A DNA stretch of 64,000 bases from an uncultured Muribaculaceae bacterium (GCA_910578385.1 CAJTQV010000001.1:124001-188000); one strand, 5' to 3'; shown: positions 1-9,393, counted from the stretch's first letter. A program made the numbers and translations. Notes: generated by a model not told the origin, from the letters alone.

Positions 1-2789
1 TTGACGAGGTGGTAGTGGTCGGCTATGCCACCCAGCGTAAGGTTGACCTGACCGGTTCAGTGTCGTCCATAGGCTCTTCCGCTTTCAAGGACCGTCCGCT
101 CACCAACGCCACAAATGCGCTTGCCGGACTCGCGCCTGGTCTCGTGGTGTCGAACACCGGAGGCAACACTCCCGGCTACGAGGCGCAGAGCATACGTGTG
201 CGCGGTGTCGGTACTCTCAATGAGGCCGCTCCGCTTGTGGTCGTTGACGGCATGACCGGAATATCCCTCAGTGACATCAATCCGCAGGATATCGACAATA
301 TATCTATTCTGAAAGATGCCGCTTCGTCGGCAATATACGGTTCGCGTGCAGCCAACGGTGTAATACTCGTCACAACCAAGCATGGTGCTGTGTCGGCTCC
401 GCGTCTGACCTACAACGGCAACGTGTCTTTCGAGACGGTGGCAAAGCGGCTCAATCTCGTGACAGATTATGCCGACTTCATGACTCTCCAGAACGCCGGA
501 CTGATAGCGAACGGCCAGGCACCACGTTTCTCGCAAGGAAAGATTGACGAGTGGCGTAACGATGCGGGTAAGAATCCCACCATCTATCCAAACACAGACT
601 GGCAGGACCACATATACCGTAACCCGTCGGTTGTCCAGAACCATAATCTATCTGTTACGGGTGGCACAAAAGCTGTGCGCTACAACGTATCGCTCGGATA
701 TGTCAACAACCCGGGCATGATCTATTACACGGACTACCAGCGGTTTCAGCTACGCTCCAACATCGATGTCACCATTAAACCATGGTTAAGCGTCGGGGCT
801 GACCTGTTTGGCTATCTCGATGAGAATAACCCGTCGTCGGAAAACGCTGCGGCCGGTGGAGACGTAATTTTCGGTTCAGGTGCGTTCAATACGGTTCCGG
901 GTATGACTCTTTACGACCCTTCGACAGGTCTTTACGGCGGCATACAGAATCCTGAGGAAGAGAACGTCAGCAATTTCAATCCATATCGCCGCCAATGGTT
1001 CTATAAGGATGATTTCCCGACCAAGACAAATAGGGTGGTGGCAAAGGTCTACGCACGTCTCCAGCCTATAAAGGGTCTCACAATCCAAGGTTCGTTCGCC
1101 TACAATAAATGGTCGCGCCGCGTTGAGCAGCATCTGACCGACCGCGACCTCTACCGCTTTACTTTCGAAGGTCCGGTGCTTATCCGCGAGGGTGTGGTGC
1201 GTACGTATATCCGGCGATATAACTACGACGAGATATATCGTGAATCAGAACTGACGGCGAGCTACAAGTTCGATATATCACGACTTGAGACATCTGTCCT
1301 GCTTGGTGCGAGTCAGGAATATGACCGATATAACCAGGAGTCGTTCATCAAATATGACCTGATCGACGACTCGCTCACATCAATCGATGCCGGAACCACC
1401 AACGGCAACATCACTGGCAGTTACAAGGAATGGGCCATGCGCTCTTTCTTCGGCCGCATCAATCTCAACTGGGACGGCAAATACCTGCTTGAGGCCAATC
1501 TCCGTGCCGACGGCTCCTCTAAATTTTCTCCTCGGCACCGGTGGGGATATTTCCCCTCGGTCTCGGCGGGATGGAGATTGTCGGAGGAACGCTTCATGTA
1601 CGGCACAGCCTCATGGCTCGATAATCTGAAAATCCGCGTCTCTTACGGGTCTCTCGGCAACAATGCCACCACTAACTACTACATGTATCAGTCACTGTTC
1701 GCCACTGCGGGATATGTGCTCAACGGCAATATCGCCGGTGGCTTCGCACAGAATGTTCTCTCTAATCCGGACCTTACCTGGGAAAAGACCTACATGGCCA
1801 ATGTCGGTCTTGATTTCGGTTTCTTCAGCAACCGTCTGAGCGGTTCATTCGAGCTTTATGACAAGCACACCAAAGGAATCCTCATCTCTCTTCCGGCACC
1901 CCTGGAACATGGAACATCGACCGTGCCCGACCGCAATGCCGGCGAGGTGCGGAACCGTGGTCTTGAGCTTGACCTGAACTGGAATGACAACATAGGCCGC
2001 GTGGCATACAATGTGGGCTTCAATGTCGGCTTTGTCGATAATGTAGTTACCCGTTTCCAAGGTGACGTCTCATCAATCAGCGGTGTCTACAAGACTCAGG
2101 AAGGAAAGCCGTACAACCAGCTGTACGTGATAACAGTAGACAGGATAGTACGCGATCAGGCGGACCTGGATTATGTGCAGTCGCTCGTAGACCGCAATCC
2201 GGATTATTTCGCCACCTATCAGCGTCCTGAACTGGGAGACTTCCTCTACCGCGACGCGAATGGCGACGGGCGTCTCGATGCCAACGACCGTGTGGAAATA
2301 GGTCACGGGGCGTTGCCCCGCCTGTCGTTCGGCGCACGTCTCGGCTTGACATGGAAAGGGTTTGATTTCAGCATGTTCCTGCAGGGAGTTGGCGACTATA
2401 AGGTCTATTACAACAATCAGGCTTTCCGCTTTGTCACCGTGATGGGGCAGTCGCTCAACAAGGATATTACCGACAACTCATGGACTCCCGAGAACCCATA
2501 CGATTCAAAATATCCTATCCTGCGAAACAACGCTGACGGCCGCAATAACATTGCAAGCGATGCTTTTGTGCACAATGCTGCCTATTTGCGCTGCAAAAAT
2601 ATCCAGCTTGGCTATACATTGCCGCAGAAAATCACCCGAAAGTTCTATGTCGAGAACCTCAAGGTCTACGCAAGCATCGACAATCTCTTCACCATAACCC
2701 GTTTCCCGGGACTTGATCCGGAGGTTGGTGCTACCGTCGGTTATCCGACTGTCCGCTCATATTCAGTGGGTCTCAACATATCATTCTGA
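1..2789 (+). CDS. susC-like: SusC/RagA-family TonB-dependent receptor, 5' partial
   Basis: This is an outer-membrane beta-barrel that imports glycans or peptides using TonB energy, with a SusD partner as lid. The frame is open from base 3 and the first visible residues, DEVVVVGYATQRK, are the end of the TonB-box/plug start. The signal peptide and the N-terminal carboxypeptidase-like domain of this family therefore lie outside the window. The plug carries the SusC signature ISILKDAASSAIYGSRAANG about 100 residues in. The barrel follows and ends in an aromatic-rich strand closing on phenylalanine (SVGLNISF). About 928 residues are visible. The SusD-like gene starts 48 bp after the stop, so the two are probably co-transcribed. 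The GTG at base 9 is an internal valine, not the start. The substrate cannot be read from sequence. Confidence 0.95.
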   Translation, partial: DEVVVVGYATQRKVDLTGSVSSIGSSAFKDRPLTNATNALAGLAPGLVVSNTGGNTPGYEAQSIRVRGVGTLNEAAPLVVVDGMTGISLSDINPQDIDNISILKDAASSAIYGSRAANGVILVTTKHGAVSAPRLTYNGNVSFETVAKRLNLVTDYADFMTLQNAGLIANGQAPRFSQGKIDEWRNDAGKNPTIYPNTDWQDHIYRNPSVVQNHNLSVTGGTKAVRYNVSLGYVNNPGMIYYTDYQRFQLRSNIDVTIKPWLSVGADLFGYLDENNPSSENAAAGGDVIFGSGAFNTVPGMTLYDPSTGLYGGIQNPEEENVSNFNPYRRQWFYKDDFPTKTNRVVAKVYARLQPIKGLTIQGSFAYNKWSRRVEQHLTDRDLYRFTFEGPVLIREGVVRTYIRRYNYDEIYRESELTASYKFDISRLETSVLLGASQEYDRYNQESFIKYDLIDDSLTSIDAGTTNGNITGSYKEWAMRSFFGRINLNWDGKYLLEANLRADGSSKFSPRHRWGYFPSVSAGWRLSEERFMYGTASWLDNLKIRVSYGSLGNNATTNYYMYQSLFATAGYVLNGNIAGGFAQNVLSNPDLTWEKTYMANVGLDFGFFSNRLSGSFELYDKHTKGILISLPAPLEHGTSTVPDRNAGEVRNRGLELDLNWNDNIGRVAYNVGFNVGFVDNVVTRFQGDVSSISGVYKTQEGKPYNQLYVITVDRIVRDQADLDYVQSLVDRNPDYFATYQRPELGDFLYRDANGDGRLDANDRVEIGHGALPRLSFGARLGLTWKGFDFSMFLQGVGDYKVYYNNQAFRFVTVMGQSLNKDITDNSWTPENPYDSKYPILRNNADGRNNIASDAFVHNAAYLRCKNIQLGYTLPQKITRKFYVENLKVYASIDNLFTITRFPGLDPEVGATVGYPTVRSYSVGLNISF

Positions 2790-2837
2790 TTACGCGACCA
2801 CATAACCATCCTCTCCAAAAGTCAAATCATCACCGAA

Positions 2838-4580
2838 ATGAAATTACGAAATATATCTGTTCTTTGTTTACCGGTTCTCATGCTCCTCACGGGGTGTGAG
2901 AGCCTTGATTATGTCCCCTCTGACCAGATGTCTGACCAGACATTCTGGCAGACGGAGGACCATGCGCGTCAGGCAGCCGTCGGCATGTACTCCGCCATGA
3001 AGGCACAGTGGTGCTTCGGTATGGAGTTCACTTTCGACATGTGCAGCGATCTTGCCGACGGCACCTCGCCATGGTCCGACGTGTCGAGAGGGACATCTTT
3101 CGCATCCAACAGCACAGGTGTCCAGAATCATTGGCAGAATCTGTATGAACTTGTTCATCGTGCCAATACTGTTATACGCAATGTCAAGTCAATGCCGATT
3201 AGCAGTGAGACAATCGACCGCGTTACTGGAGAGGCCAAATTCCTCCGCGCCATGGCATATTTCCGTATGCTCAATTGCTGGGGCGGTGTTCCATATTATG
3301 ACGAGACATGCGACATCAACGAGCAGTTCGCCAATCTCAACTCCCCGCGCAGCTCAGCCGATGAAATTCGCTCGCATGTTCTCGAAGACCTTACCGAAGC
3401 AATAGAATTGCTGCCGGTGGAATGGCAGGCCGAGGATCTCGGGCGTGCCACAAAAGGAGCGGCATATGCTCTTCGTGGAAAGGTCTATCTCTTCAACCGC
3501 GAATGGGAGAAAGCGAAAAGTGACTTCGAGGAGATAGTGTATAATCGCAACCACCATTATGGCTATTCGCTTCATCCTGATTATAATGAACTGTTCCGCT
3601 TGTACAACGGCAACCATAGTCGGGAGATGATATTCTCGATACAGTCTATCGACGGAAACACTTCCGGTTATGCACTCGACATCGTGTCATATTTCGGAAA
3701 CAAGTCTACCATGCGTCTCATAGCTTCCAATTGTATTGTGCCGTCAACTACTTTGGTTGACATGTATGAGAACGAGGATGGCTCCGAGTTCAACTGGGAC
3801 GATGTTTTCCCCGGATTCAATACCGGTGATTCCTCGCTGCGCCGCAAGTATATGTGCGTGGCGATTGATCAGGGGAGCACATATGTGACTTCTACGCTCA
3901 GCTGCGATACTGTCGCTGTAGCCAATGCCTACCGTAAACGCGACCCCCGTCTATGCCTGAATGTCATAACACCATATTCGCACTATCTCGGCACTGATGC
4001 CGGTTCAAACCCGATGGACAAGCAGTTTGTCCTTGCAGACCCCACACAGGGAGGTGCCCCAATGGAGGCTCAGGCTTTCATCCGCAATTCCGAAGGCTGG
4101 AATTCATATTTCTGGCGCAAGTGGATACCTACGGGTAACCTTGACGGATATTGGGGTGAGTATAACCGTACACCCTATGAATTTCCTCTCATCCGTCTCG
4201 GAGATGTCCTGCTTATGCTTGCAGAAGCGTATAACGAGACAGGAGAGCTTGCAAAGGCTGTGGCAGAGGTCAACAAGGTACGAGCGCGTGTCGGTATGCC
4301 GGGTCTCAACTCCGGAGCATCGTGGCTCGCGGTCGGCAATCATGATGAGATGTCACTGCGGATACGCCGCGAGCGAGCTTTTGAACTTGCGGGAGAGGGG
4401 CAACGCTACTGGGATCTCCGTCGCTGGGGACTTCTCAAGGAATCTGTAAAAGATGCCACCGACATTTTCGGCGACCTCATGTATTCCCGTATCTATCAGC
4501 CGCGCCATGAACTCTGGCCAATCCCCCTTGTCGAAATGGACCGGAACCTCAATCTCACACAAAACCCCGGCTGGGAGTAA
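2838..4580 (+). CDS. susD-like: SusD/RagB-family nutrient-binding outer-membrane lipoprotein
   Basis: This is the surface lipoprotein that caps the adjacent SusC-type channel and binds its ligand. The N-terminus is a lipoprotein signal with lipobox LLTGC, lipidated at about Cys20. It is followed by the family's usual DQMSDQTFWQTEDHARQA segment, helical TPR-like repeats in the first 250 residues, and the C-terminal hallmark RRERAFELAGEGQRYWDLRR. The length of 580 residues is normal. It lies directly behind the SusC gene and ends 8 bp from the convergent stop of a small minus-strand gene. No glycoside hydrolase or regulator of the same locus is in view, so the substrate is unknown. Confidence 0.96.
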   Translation: MKLRNISVLCLPVLMLLTGCESLDYVPSDQMSDQTFWQTEDHARQAAVGMYSAMKAQWCFGMEFTFDMCSDLADGTSPWSDVSRGTSFASNSTGVQNHWQNLYELVHRANTVIRNVKSMPISSETIDRVTGEAKFLRAMAYFRMLNCWGGVPYYDETCDINEQFANLNSPRSSADEIRSHVLEDLTEAIELLPVEWQAEDLGRATKGAAYALRGKVYLFNREWEKAKSDFEEIVYNRNHHYGYSLHPDYNELFRLYNGNHSREMIFSIQSIDGNTSGYALDIVSYFGNKSTMRLIASNCIVPSTTLVDMYENEDGSEFNWDDVFPGFNTGDSSLRRKYMCVAIDQGSTYVTSTLSCDTVAVANAYRKRDPRLCLNVITPYSHYLGTDAGSNPMDKQFVLADPTQGGAPMEAQAFIRNSEGWNSYFWRKWIPTGNLDGYWGEYNRTPYEFPLIRLGDVLLMLAEAYNETGELAKAVAEVNKVRARVGMPGLNSGASWLAVGNHDEMSLRIRRERAFELAGEGQRYWDLRRWGLLKESVKDATDIFGDLMYSRIYQPRHELWPIPLVEMDRNLNLTQNPGWE

Positions 4581-4588
4581 GGTGTTTG

Positions 4589-4795
4589 TCATGAATTGTC
4601 CTTCTTGTTCTTGCTTTTCTTCCACCAGTTGGAGAAGGGTACATAAATGAGTGAAAACGCTAATCCTTGTATGATCAGAGTCCAATCGAATTCCTTGATT
4701 CCATGGTCTATGAGATACCACAGGTATAGACACGCGGTAAATATAACGGTCGTTACCACGACTTGAACTGCAAATGTGGCGGCTTTTCTCATCAT
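4589..4795 (-). CDS. Small two-helix inner-membrane protein, function unknown
   Basis: The 68-residue protein has two clear hydrophobic segments, roughly residues 7-27 and 40-58, joined by an acidic loop (DHGIKEFDW). It ends in a very basic, hydrophilic tail (KKSKNKKDNS). This layout suggests a hairpin membrane protein with both ends in the cytoplasm by the positive-inside rule. It is transcribed towards the SusD-like gene, with stop codons 8 bp apart. I do not recognise the family and no partner is evident. It is more likely real than a chance frame because of its composition and because nothing else occupies this strand. Confidence 0.65.
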   Translation of the reverse strand: MMRKAATFAVQVVVTTVIFTACLYLWYLIDHGIKEFDWTLIIQGLAFSLIYVPFSNWWKKSKNKKDNS

Positions 4796-4902
4796 AATCT
4801 AATCGGTTGTCAGTAAAATATCCTCAAATATACCAATTTTTCGTGATGAGAGAAAATTTTACGACATTAATTCGCAAACGACGTTGAAATCTACCTGCAA
4901 CG

Positions 4903-6786
4903 TTACAATTTGAGGGTGAAGCCGCCCATGGCGGTAAAGCCGGGCATTTCGTAGCCTTTGTTGATGGTGTAGCGTGTGTCAGTGATGTTGTCAAGGCGTG
5001 CGAAGATGTCCACATAACGGCATATTCTCCATGTTATCTTCATGTTGAGCAACGCGTAGTTCTGATGTGCGACATCTTCCGAGACAAACAATCCTCCGAC
5101 TCCTTTCAGGTCTGCAGCGATTATGAGCTGTTTCCAGAGTGTCAGCTCGCCTCCAACGGAATATTGGTTTTTCGGTGCTCCGGTCAGGTTGTCGAGAGAG
5201 GTGTGCAGGTAACTGTATGACGCGAAAAGATTCAGATTGTCGAAGGGATGACTCGAGGCAGTCACCTCGATACCTTTGTTTATGAATCTGCCCGTGTTCT
5301 GATTCTTGTTGTCGAGGGTCTGGATAAGGTTGTCACCCTTGCTGTAATAAAGGGTCAGGTCTGCCGATAGATAACGGGAGAACCGCTTGCCGACCGATAC
5401 CTCATAGTTCATCATCTTTTCCGGTTGCAAGTCGGGGTTGGCCATGCGGTACAGGTACAGCTCGCGGAACGAAGGATTACGGTACCCCATGGCGAGATTT
5501 CCCTTGATTGTAAAGCCGAGTCCCGGGTTGACCGCGAACCCGAACTGCGGAATCCATTGCGTGTGGAACCGGTCGCTGTTTGCCATGCGGAGTCCCGCGC
5601 TGAGATTAAGCAGCTCCCCGATGAACGACTGTGAAAGTGTTACGTAGGGGGAGTACTCGATTATCCGTTTGTAGCCGATTGTGCTCATCGAACCCTCCGT
5701 GTGCTGCGTGCCGCCCGACATCGGTATCCGTCCGGAATATATGTCGAAGTCGAAGCCGACCGTTGCCGAGGCACCACGCCACGGGTTGAAGTTCTGGTAG
5801 GCGAGTATGCCGAAGCGGTCATCAGTGCTGTGGAAATGCCTCGGGTCATCCACATAGTGATTGCCATAGCTGTAATAGGCGCGGACAGTACCTCCGGTAT
5901 TGGCATAGGTGTTTGTCGCGCTTACAGATGCTTCGCCGCGAGTAATGTTCTGATGATATATGTCGGTCGACTCCGGATTGGAGAGCGTCGGATATATCGG
6001 GTCATTGCCGGTGAAGTGCATGAACGTGTAGTCGGCCCCTGCTTTCCAGTGATCTGAAAAATCATAACCGACTTTGGCATACGCGTCAACCTGGTTGAAA
6101 TCGAAATGCTTCACATTGCCGTCGGTGCGGTTGTACGACACTGAGGCCAACGAGCTGAACTTACCGAAACGAAGCATATTTGTCGCCGAAGATAGCCATG
6201 TGTTGTAGGAGCCGTATTGCGAGGATATGGTGGTCTTGGATCCTCGTTCCTTGGGATTCTTGGTTATCACGTTGATTGCTCCGGCCATGGCGTTTGATCC
6301 GTAAAGCACCGAGCCGGGTCCACGTAATACCTCTACGCGCTCCACATATTCCTTGTCGTAGAAGTCGGCGATGTGGTGTGAATATATTCCTGCGAACTGC
6401 GGTTGACCATCCACCATCATCAGCACCGCGCTGGCCCGGTCGCCGCCCACGCCCCGCAGTTTGATGTGACCCGATCCGCCGTTGCTGACACCGAAGCCGA
6501 AGATACTCCGCTCCGTAACAAAGAGGCTCGGTACCATACCCGAGATTGCCGAAAGCACCTGCGTCTGTCCGGTTGCTTCGAGACGCTCTTTGCCGATGAC
6601 CGACACGGTGTAGGGGAGAAGATTTTTCGACACGGCCAAGTTCGAGCCTGTCACCACAACTTCGCCAAGATTCCGCACGGAGTCGGGTGTGGCTGCAGTT
6701 GATTCGTTTGTATCGGTTTTAGCGGCAAGAGGCAGTGTGCTCCCCGCTACTATTGCAGATAGAATGACTGTCAGTTTCCGGTTCAT
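4903..6786 (-). CDS. TonB-dependent receptor, BtuB/FepA-like
   Basis: This is a 627-residue outer-membrane receptor of the compact type that takes up cobalamin, iron chelates or heme. A signal peptide covers about residues 1-22 (cleavage near LAAKT). A TonB-box-like LGEVVVTG is at about residues 41-48. The plug contains VERVEVLRGPGSVLYGSNAM and GAINVITK. The barrel ends with FTAMGGFTLKL, a normal closing strand with a penultimate lysine. It has no SusC-type N-terminal domain and no SusD neighbour. No cobalamin riboswitch core was recognised upstream, so the ligand is open; a siderophore or metal complex is as likely as B12. It is divergent from the DUF362 gene, with a TAnnTTTG element on each strand between them. 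Confidence 0.93.
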   Translation of the reverse strand: MNRKLTVILSAIVAGSTLPLAAKTDTNESTAATPDSVRNLGEVVVTGSNLAVSKNLLPYTVSVIGKERLEATGQTQVLSAISGMVPSLFVTERSIFGFGVSNGGSGHIKLRGVGGDRASAVLMMVDGQPQFAGIYSHHIADFYDKEYVERVEVLRGPGSVLYGSNAMAGAINVITKNPKERGSKTTISSQYGSYNTWLSSATNMLRFGKFSSLASVSYNRTDGNVKHFDFNQVDAYAKVGYDFSDHWKAGADYTFMHFTGNDPIYPTLSNPESTDIYHQNITRGEASVSATNTYANTGGTVRAYYSYGNHYVDDPRHFHSTDDRFGILAYQNFNPWRGASATVGFDFDIYSGRIPMSGGTQHTEGSMSTIGYKRIIEYSPYVTLSQSFIGELLNLSAGLRMANSDRFHTQWIPQFGFAVNPGLGFTIKGNLAMGYRNPSFRELYLYRMANPDLQPEKMMNYEVSVGKRFSRYLSADLTLYYSKGDNLIQTLDNKNQNTGRFINKGIEVTASSHPFDNLNLFASYSYLHTSLDNLTGAPKNQYSVGGELTLWKQLIIAADLKGVGGLFVSEDVAHQNYALLNMKITWRICRYVDIFARLDNITDTRYTINKGYEMPGFTAMGGFTLKL

Positions 6787-6861
6787 GATTCACGTTGTTG
6801 GGTTAGACGGGAAAAGTCCAGGTGACGCGTGTTTGTAATCCGCGTTCAGACTTTCCACTTG

Positions 6862-6869
6862 CAAAATTA
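6862..6869 (-). promoter_or_regulatory. Bacteroidetes -7 element for the BtuB-like receptor
   Basis: On the minus strand the bases read TAATTTTG, matching TAnnTTTG exactly, about 75 bases before the receptor start codon. The -33 element is not clear, so this may be a regulated promoter. Confidence 0.5.
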
Positions 6870-6967
6870 ATATGAAATTTCTTTAGTTTAATAGGCTTGC
6901 TGTGATATTCCGTGTTATTGGTAAGACTTGCCGTGAAAATGGTAACTACATTGACCGCATGACATGT

Positions 6968-6975
6968 TAATTTTG
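6968..6975 (+). promoter_or_regulatory. Bacteroidetes -7 element for the DUF362 gene
   Basis: TAATTTTG matches the TAnnTTTG consensus, about 108 bases before the ATG at 7084. The two divergent promoters sit about 100 bp apart in the 297-bp space between the receptor and the DUF362 gene. Apart from these I see nothing in that space. Confidence 0.45.
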
Positions 6976-7083
6976 CAACCGGAAGTAAACGCCTGTTATA
7001 GAAACCCGCCTGTTAAGCCGGGTGCATATATAAGTTGGCTTCCGTATAACGTTATAATAAAAACTAATCTAACTTTCCGCAGT

Positions 7084-8031
7084 ATGAAAAAATATATGAT
7101 GGCAGCCCTCGCTTTGGCTATATCTGCTACGGGTGCATTTGCCAAGTCAAAGGTGTATATGACGCGTGATATTACTCCCGAGGCTCTTGTCAAAGTCTAC
7201 AAGGCACTTGGCCGTCCTGCCGACGGACACAGGGTCGCTGTCAAGATAAGTACGGGTGAGTCGGGCAATCCCAACTATCTCAGTCCCGCACTAATCCGGA
7301 ACTTGGTTGATACTGTGCATGGAACGATTGTGGAGTGCAATACAGCTTATAATGGCAAGCGCAACACTTTCGAGGCTCATTGGGAGACCGTTCATGAGCA
7401 TGGATTCGATTCAATTGCCCCGGTCGACCTGATGGATGAGGAGGGACAGATGAAGATTCCCGTGCGTGACCGCCGCCATATCAAGTATGACATAGTCGGC
7501 AACCACCTGCCGCGTTACGATTACATGGTCAACCTCGCTCACTTCAAGGGTCACGCCATGGGCGGTTATGGTGGCGTGTTGAAAAACGCGAGCATCGGAG
7601 TAGCGTCGGCCGACGGCAAGACCTATATCCACTCTGCCGGCAAGACTGACAAGACCGAGGAAATATGGCAGAACATAGCCGACCAGGATCTCTTTCTTGA
7701 GTCGATGGCTGCCGCAGCCCAGGGTGTCGATGATTATTTCGGCGACAACATAGTCTATATAAATGTCATGAACAACATGTCGGTTGACTGTGACTGCGCC
7801 GCTCACCCCTCGGAAGTTCTTCTGAAAGACTACGGCATTCTTGCGTCGACCGATCCGGTCGCTCTCGACAAGGCATGTGTTGACATCATCTTCAACATGA
7901 CTCCGAGTGAAGGTAACGACAACGCGCCGCTCATAGAGCGCATCAACAGCCGTCACGGCACCCACACCATCGACCACGCCGCAGCCATCGGCCTTGGCTC
8001 GCTCGACTACGAAATCATCTCCCTCGACTGA
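7084..8031 (+). CDS. Secreted DUF362-domain protein
   Basis: The 315-residue product starts with a signal peptide (MKKYMMAALALAISATGAFA), so I place the start at 7084. The open frame continues 40 codons upstream to 6964, but that part has no coding character and overlaps the promoter. The body is the DUF362 fold, with the family hallmark ASTDPVALDKACVDI near the C-terminus and a central HFKGHAMGGYGGVLKN segment. Cytoplasmic DUF362 proteins are often fused to ferredoxin domains. This one has no CxxC clusters, only an isolated CDC, so it probably does not bind an iron-sulfur cluster. The biochemical role of the family is not settled. It is divergent from a TonB receptor, which hints at a shared periplasmic or metal-related task, but that is inference. 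Confidence 0.85.
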   Translation: MKKYMMAALALAISATGAFAKSKVYMTRDITPEALVKVYKALGRPADGHRVAVKISTGESGNPNYLSPALIRNLVDTVHGTIVECNTAYNGKRNTFEAHWETVHEHGFDSIAPVDLMDEEGQMKIPVRDRRHIKYDIVGNHLPRYDYMVNLAHFKGHAMGGYGGVLKNASIGVASADGKTYIHSAGKTDKTEEIWQNIADQDLFLESMAAAAQGVDDYFGDNIVYINVMNNMSVDCDCAAHPSEVLLKDYGILASTDPVALDKACVDIIFNMTPSEGNDNAPLIERINSRHGTHTIDHAAAIGLGSLDYEIISLD

Positions 8032-8058
8032 TAGAATACTTACGACTGATAGAATACT
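8025..8058 (+). repeat. Tandem 18-bp duplication across the DUF362 stop codon
   Basis: CGACTGATAGAATACT occurs at 8025-8040 and again at 8043-8058, separated by TA, giving an 18-bp unit repeated twice. The first copy contains the last Asp codon and the stop TGA. The second copy lies wholly downstream. It looks like a simple slippage duplication. Confidence 0.8.
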
Positions 8059-8157
8059 GATTGTCTGGTTAGTGAGACCGCACATCACCAAACAAGGTAT
8101 GAGAATAAAACATTTATCTGCCCACATGTCCTAATCAAGTTGAGTCAATCGTCCGCA

Positions 8158-8184
8158 GCAGGCAGCCCACCCCGGGCTGCCTGC
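8158..8184 (+). terminator. Rho-independent terminator after the DUF362 gene
   Basis: An 11-bp perfect GC-rich stem (GCAGGCAGCCC pairing with GGGCTGCCTGC) with a 5-base loop is followed by ACTCATTTTTAT. It lies about 127 bases after the stop codon. Confidence 0.8.
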
Positions 8185-8225
8185 ACTCATTTTTATATTC
8201 CTTTTGATTATTCTTTTTCAAAAAT

Positions 8226-8256
8226 TTTGGTGTTAATGATAATTTGATTATTTTTG
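8226..8256 (+). promoter_or_regulatory. Bacteroidetes promoter upstream of the unknown lipoprotein
   Basis: TTTG at 8226-8229 and TATTTTTG at 8249-8256 match the -33 and -7 elements with the expected 19-base spacer. Transcription would start near 8262 and leave a leader of about 300 bases before the ATG at 8565. In that leader I see a 9-bp inverted repeat (TGTCTTATC at 8437 with its complement at 8478) but no known riboswitch. Confidence 0.55.
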
Positions 8257-8564
8257 CAATTCATAGGGAGTACAGAGGTACAGCCCTAAATAATAAAGGT
8301 GTTATTTTCGATTATCTTCGATATTCAAACTTGGCCGTTAGAATTGCAGCGAAGGTAGACGACAATGGCACCTGCATTGATGCAAGTACAATCCTTCCTA
8401 CGGGAGTGTAGTATATACGCATCGGTGTGGGGCTGTTGTCTTATCTGCTGCAAAGGTTGGCCAAGACCTGAATATCGGATAAGACAGAATACAATCTCCA
8501 CACCTTTTTTGTATATTCACATATAATGCTGAGGAATCGGAGATTGGTCCCGCAACATACTCAA

Positions 8565-9335
8565 ATGAAAGATACTTTTCGATTTTGGGCGAGACTCGTT
8601 TCCTGTCTCGCAGTGATGTTCGCTCTTTCCTCATGCGGAGGTGGCGATGACAGTGATGAACCGGACGTTCCCGGAGGCACACCTGTGGAGAACCCCACAC
8701 AGCCGGTGGCTGACCCCGATGACACGGTCCTGGTAAACCTCCTCAACAATGATGACCAATTTATCTACATGGGAGAAGCAGAGCTGAGAATGAACTCATC
8801 CAACAATTTGGTAGCAAGAAGAGGAGAGATAATATCAGTAGGAGAAGTAGCGGGATTGGGAAATATACAGGCGTATCCGACTTCAGGATTCAGCACTCAG
8901 GCAGCCTGTTTGCCGGGTAACGGCTATGTAATTCGCCACCGCAATTATGATCAGGTGTCATGGTATCGTATCTATGTTACCGAATTCATGGAAAGCATGG
9001 CCGGAGGTATTATGGGATGTACCTTGAAATATGTAAGTATGCCCGACAATCCGATTGTGCCCAACACTTATCTCGTAAATATTACGAAGAACAGTTTCGG
9101 TGAGATACACCTGCAGTATCCGACATCATTCGCAATTGACCATGCCAAATCAAATTTAGATTACATAGAAATATGGTGTGGTCAAACCACTTCTTGGGGT
9201 TTAGATTATCAAAGCATATATTATTCAGTAATAGGTGGGTATGAAGATAATGGCGAAGATCGCAAGTTAGTTCTTAAGAATTCGGTCAGCGAAGTGGAAA
9301 TTATATTTAGATCTGAGCCGGAGGAGAATCAATAA
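8565..9335 (+). CDS. Lipoprotein of unknown function
   Basis: The 256-residue product starts with a lipoprotein signal peptide and lipobox ALSSC, with the lipidated cysteine at about residue 24. I therefore place the start at 8565 rather than at the upstream ATG 8526, which would put 13 charged residues ahead of the signal. The Cys is followed by GGGDDSDEP, the flexible acidic tether usual for surface-exposed Bacteroidetes lipoproteins. The remainder (about residues 50-256) is rich in Asn, Tyr and Thr and looks like beta structure. I recognise no domain. Codon use towards the 3' end is more AT-rich than in neighbouring genes. It stands alone between terminators at 8158 and 9394. Confidence 0.8.
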   Translation: MKDTFRFWARLVSCLAVMFALSSCGGGDDSDEPDVPGGTPVENPTQPVADPDDTVLVNLLNNDDQFIYMGEAELRMNSSNNLVARRGEIISVGEVAGLGNIQAYPTSGFSTQAACLPGNGYVIRHRNYDQVSWYRIYVTEFMESMAGGIMGCTLKYVSMPDNPIVPNTYLVNITKNSFGEIHLQYPTSFAIDHAKSNLDYIEIWCGQTTSWGLDYQSIYYSVIGGYEDNGEDRKLVLKNSVSEVEIIFRSEPEENQ

Positions 9336-9393
9336 ATACTTCCATCGACAACCTGACTTACAGTAAAATATACATATCTTGTACTAAGACCTT

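Noticed and set aside
57..644. 195-residue minus-strand frame under the SusC gene
   Set aside because: It is the antisense shadow of a clearly coding SusC frame and has no recognisable domain.
6787..6963. Possible cobalamin riboswitch upstream of the BtuB-like receptor
   Set aside because: I looked for the conserved AdoCbl box and its flanking stems on the minus strand and found none. The spacer is short and AT-rich.
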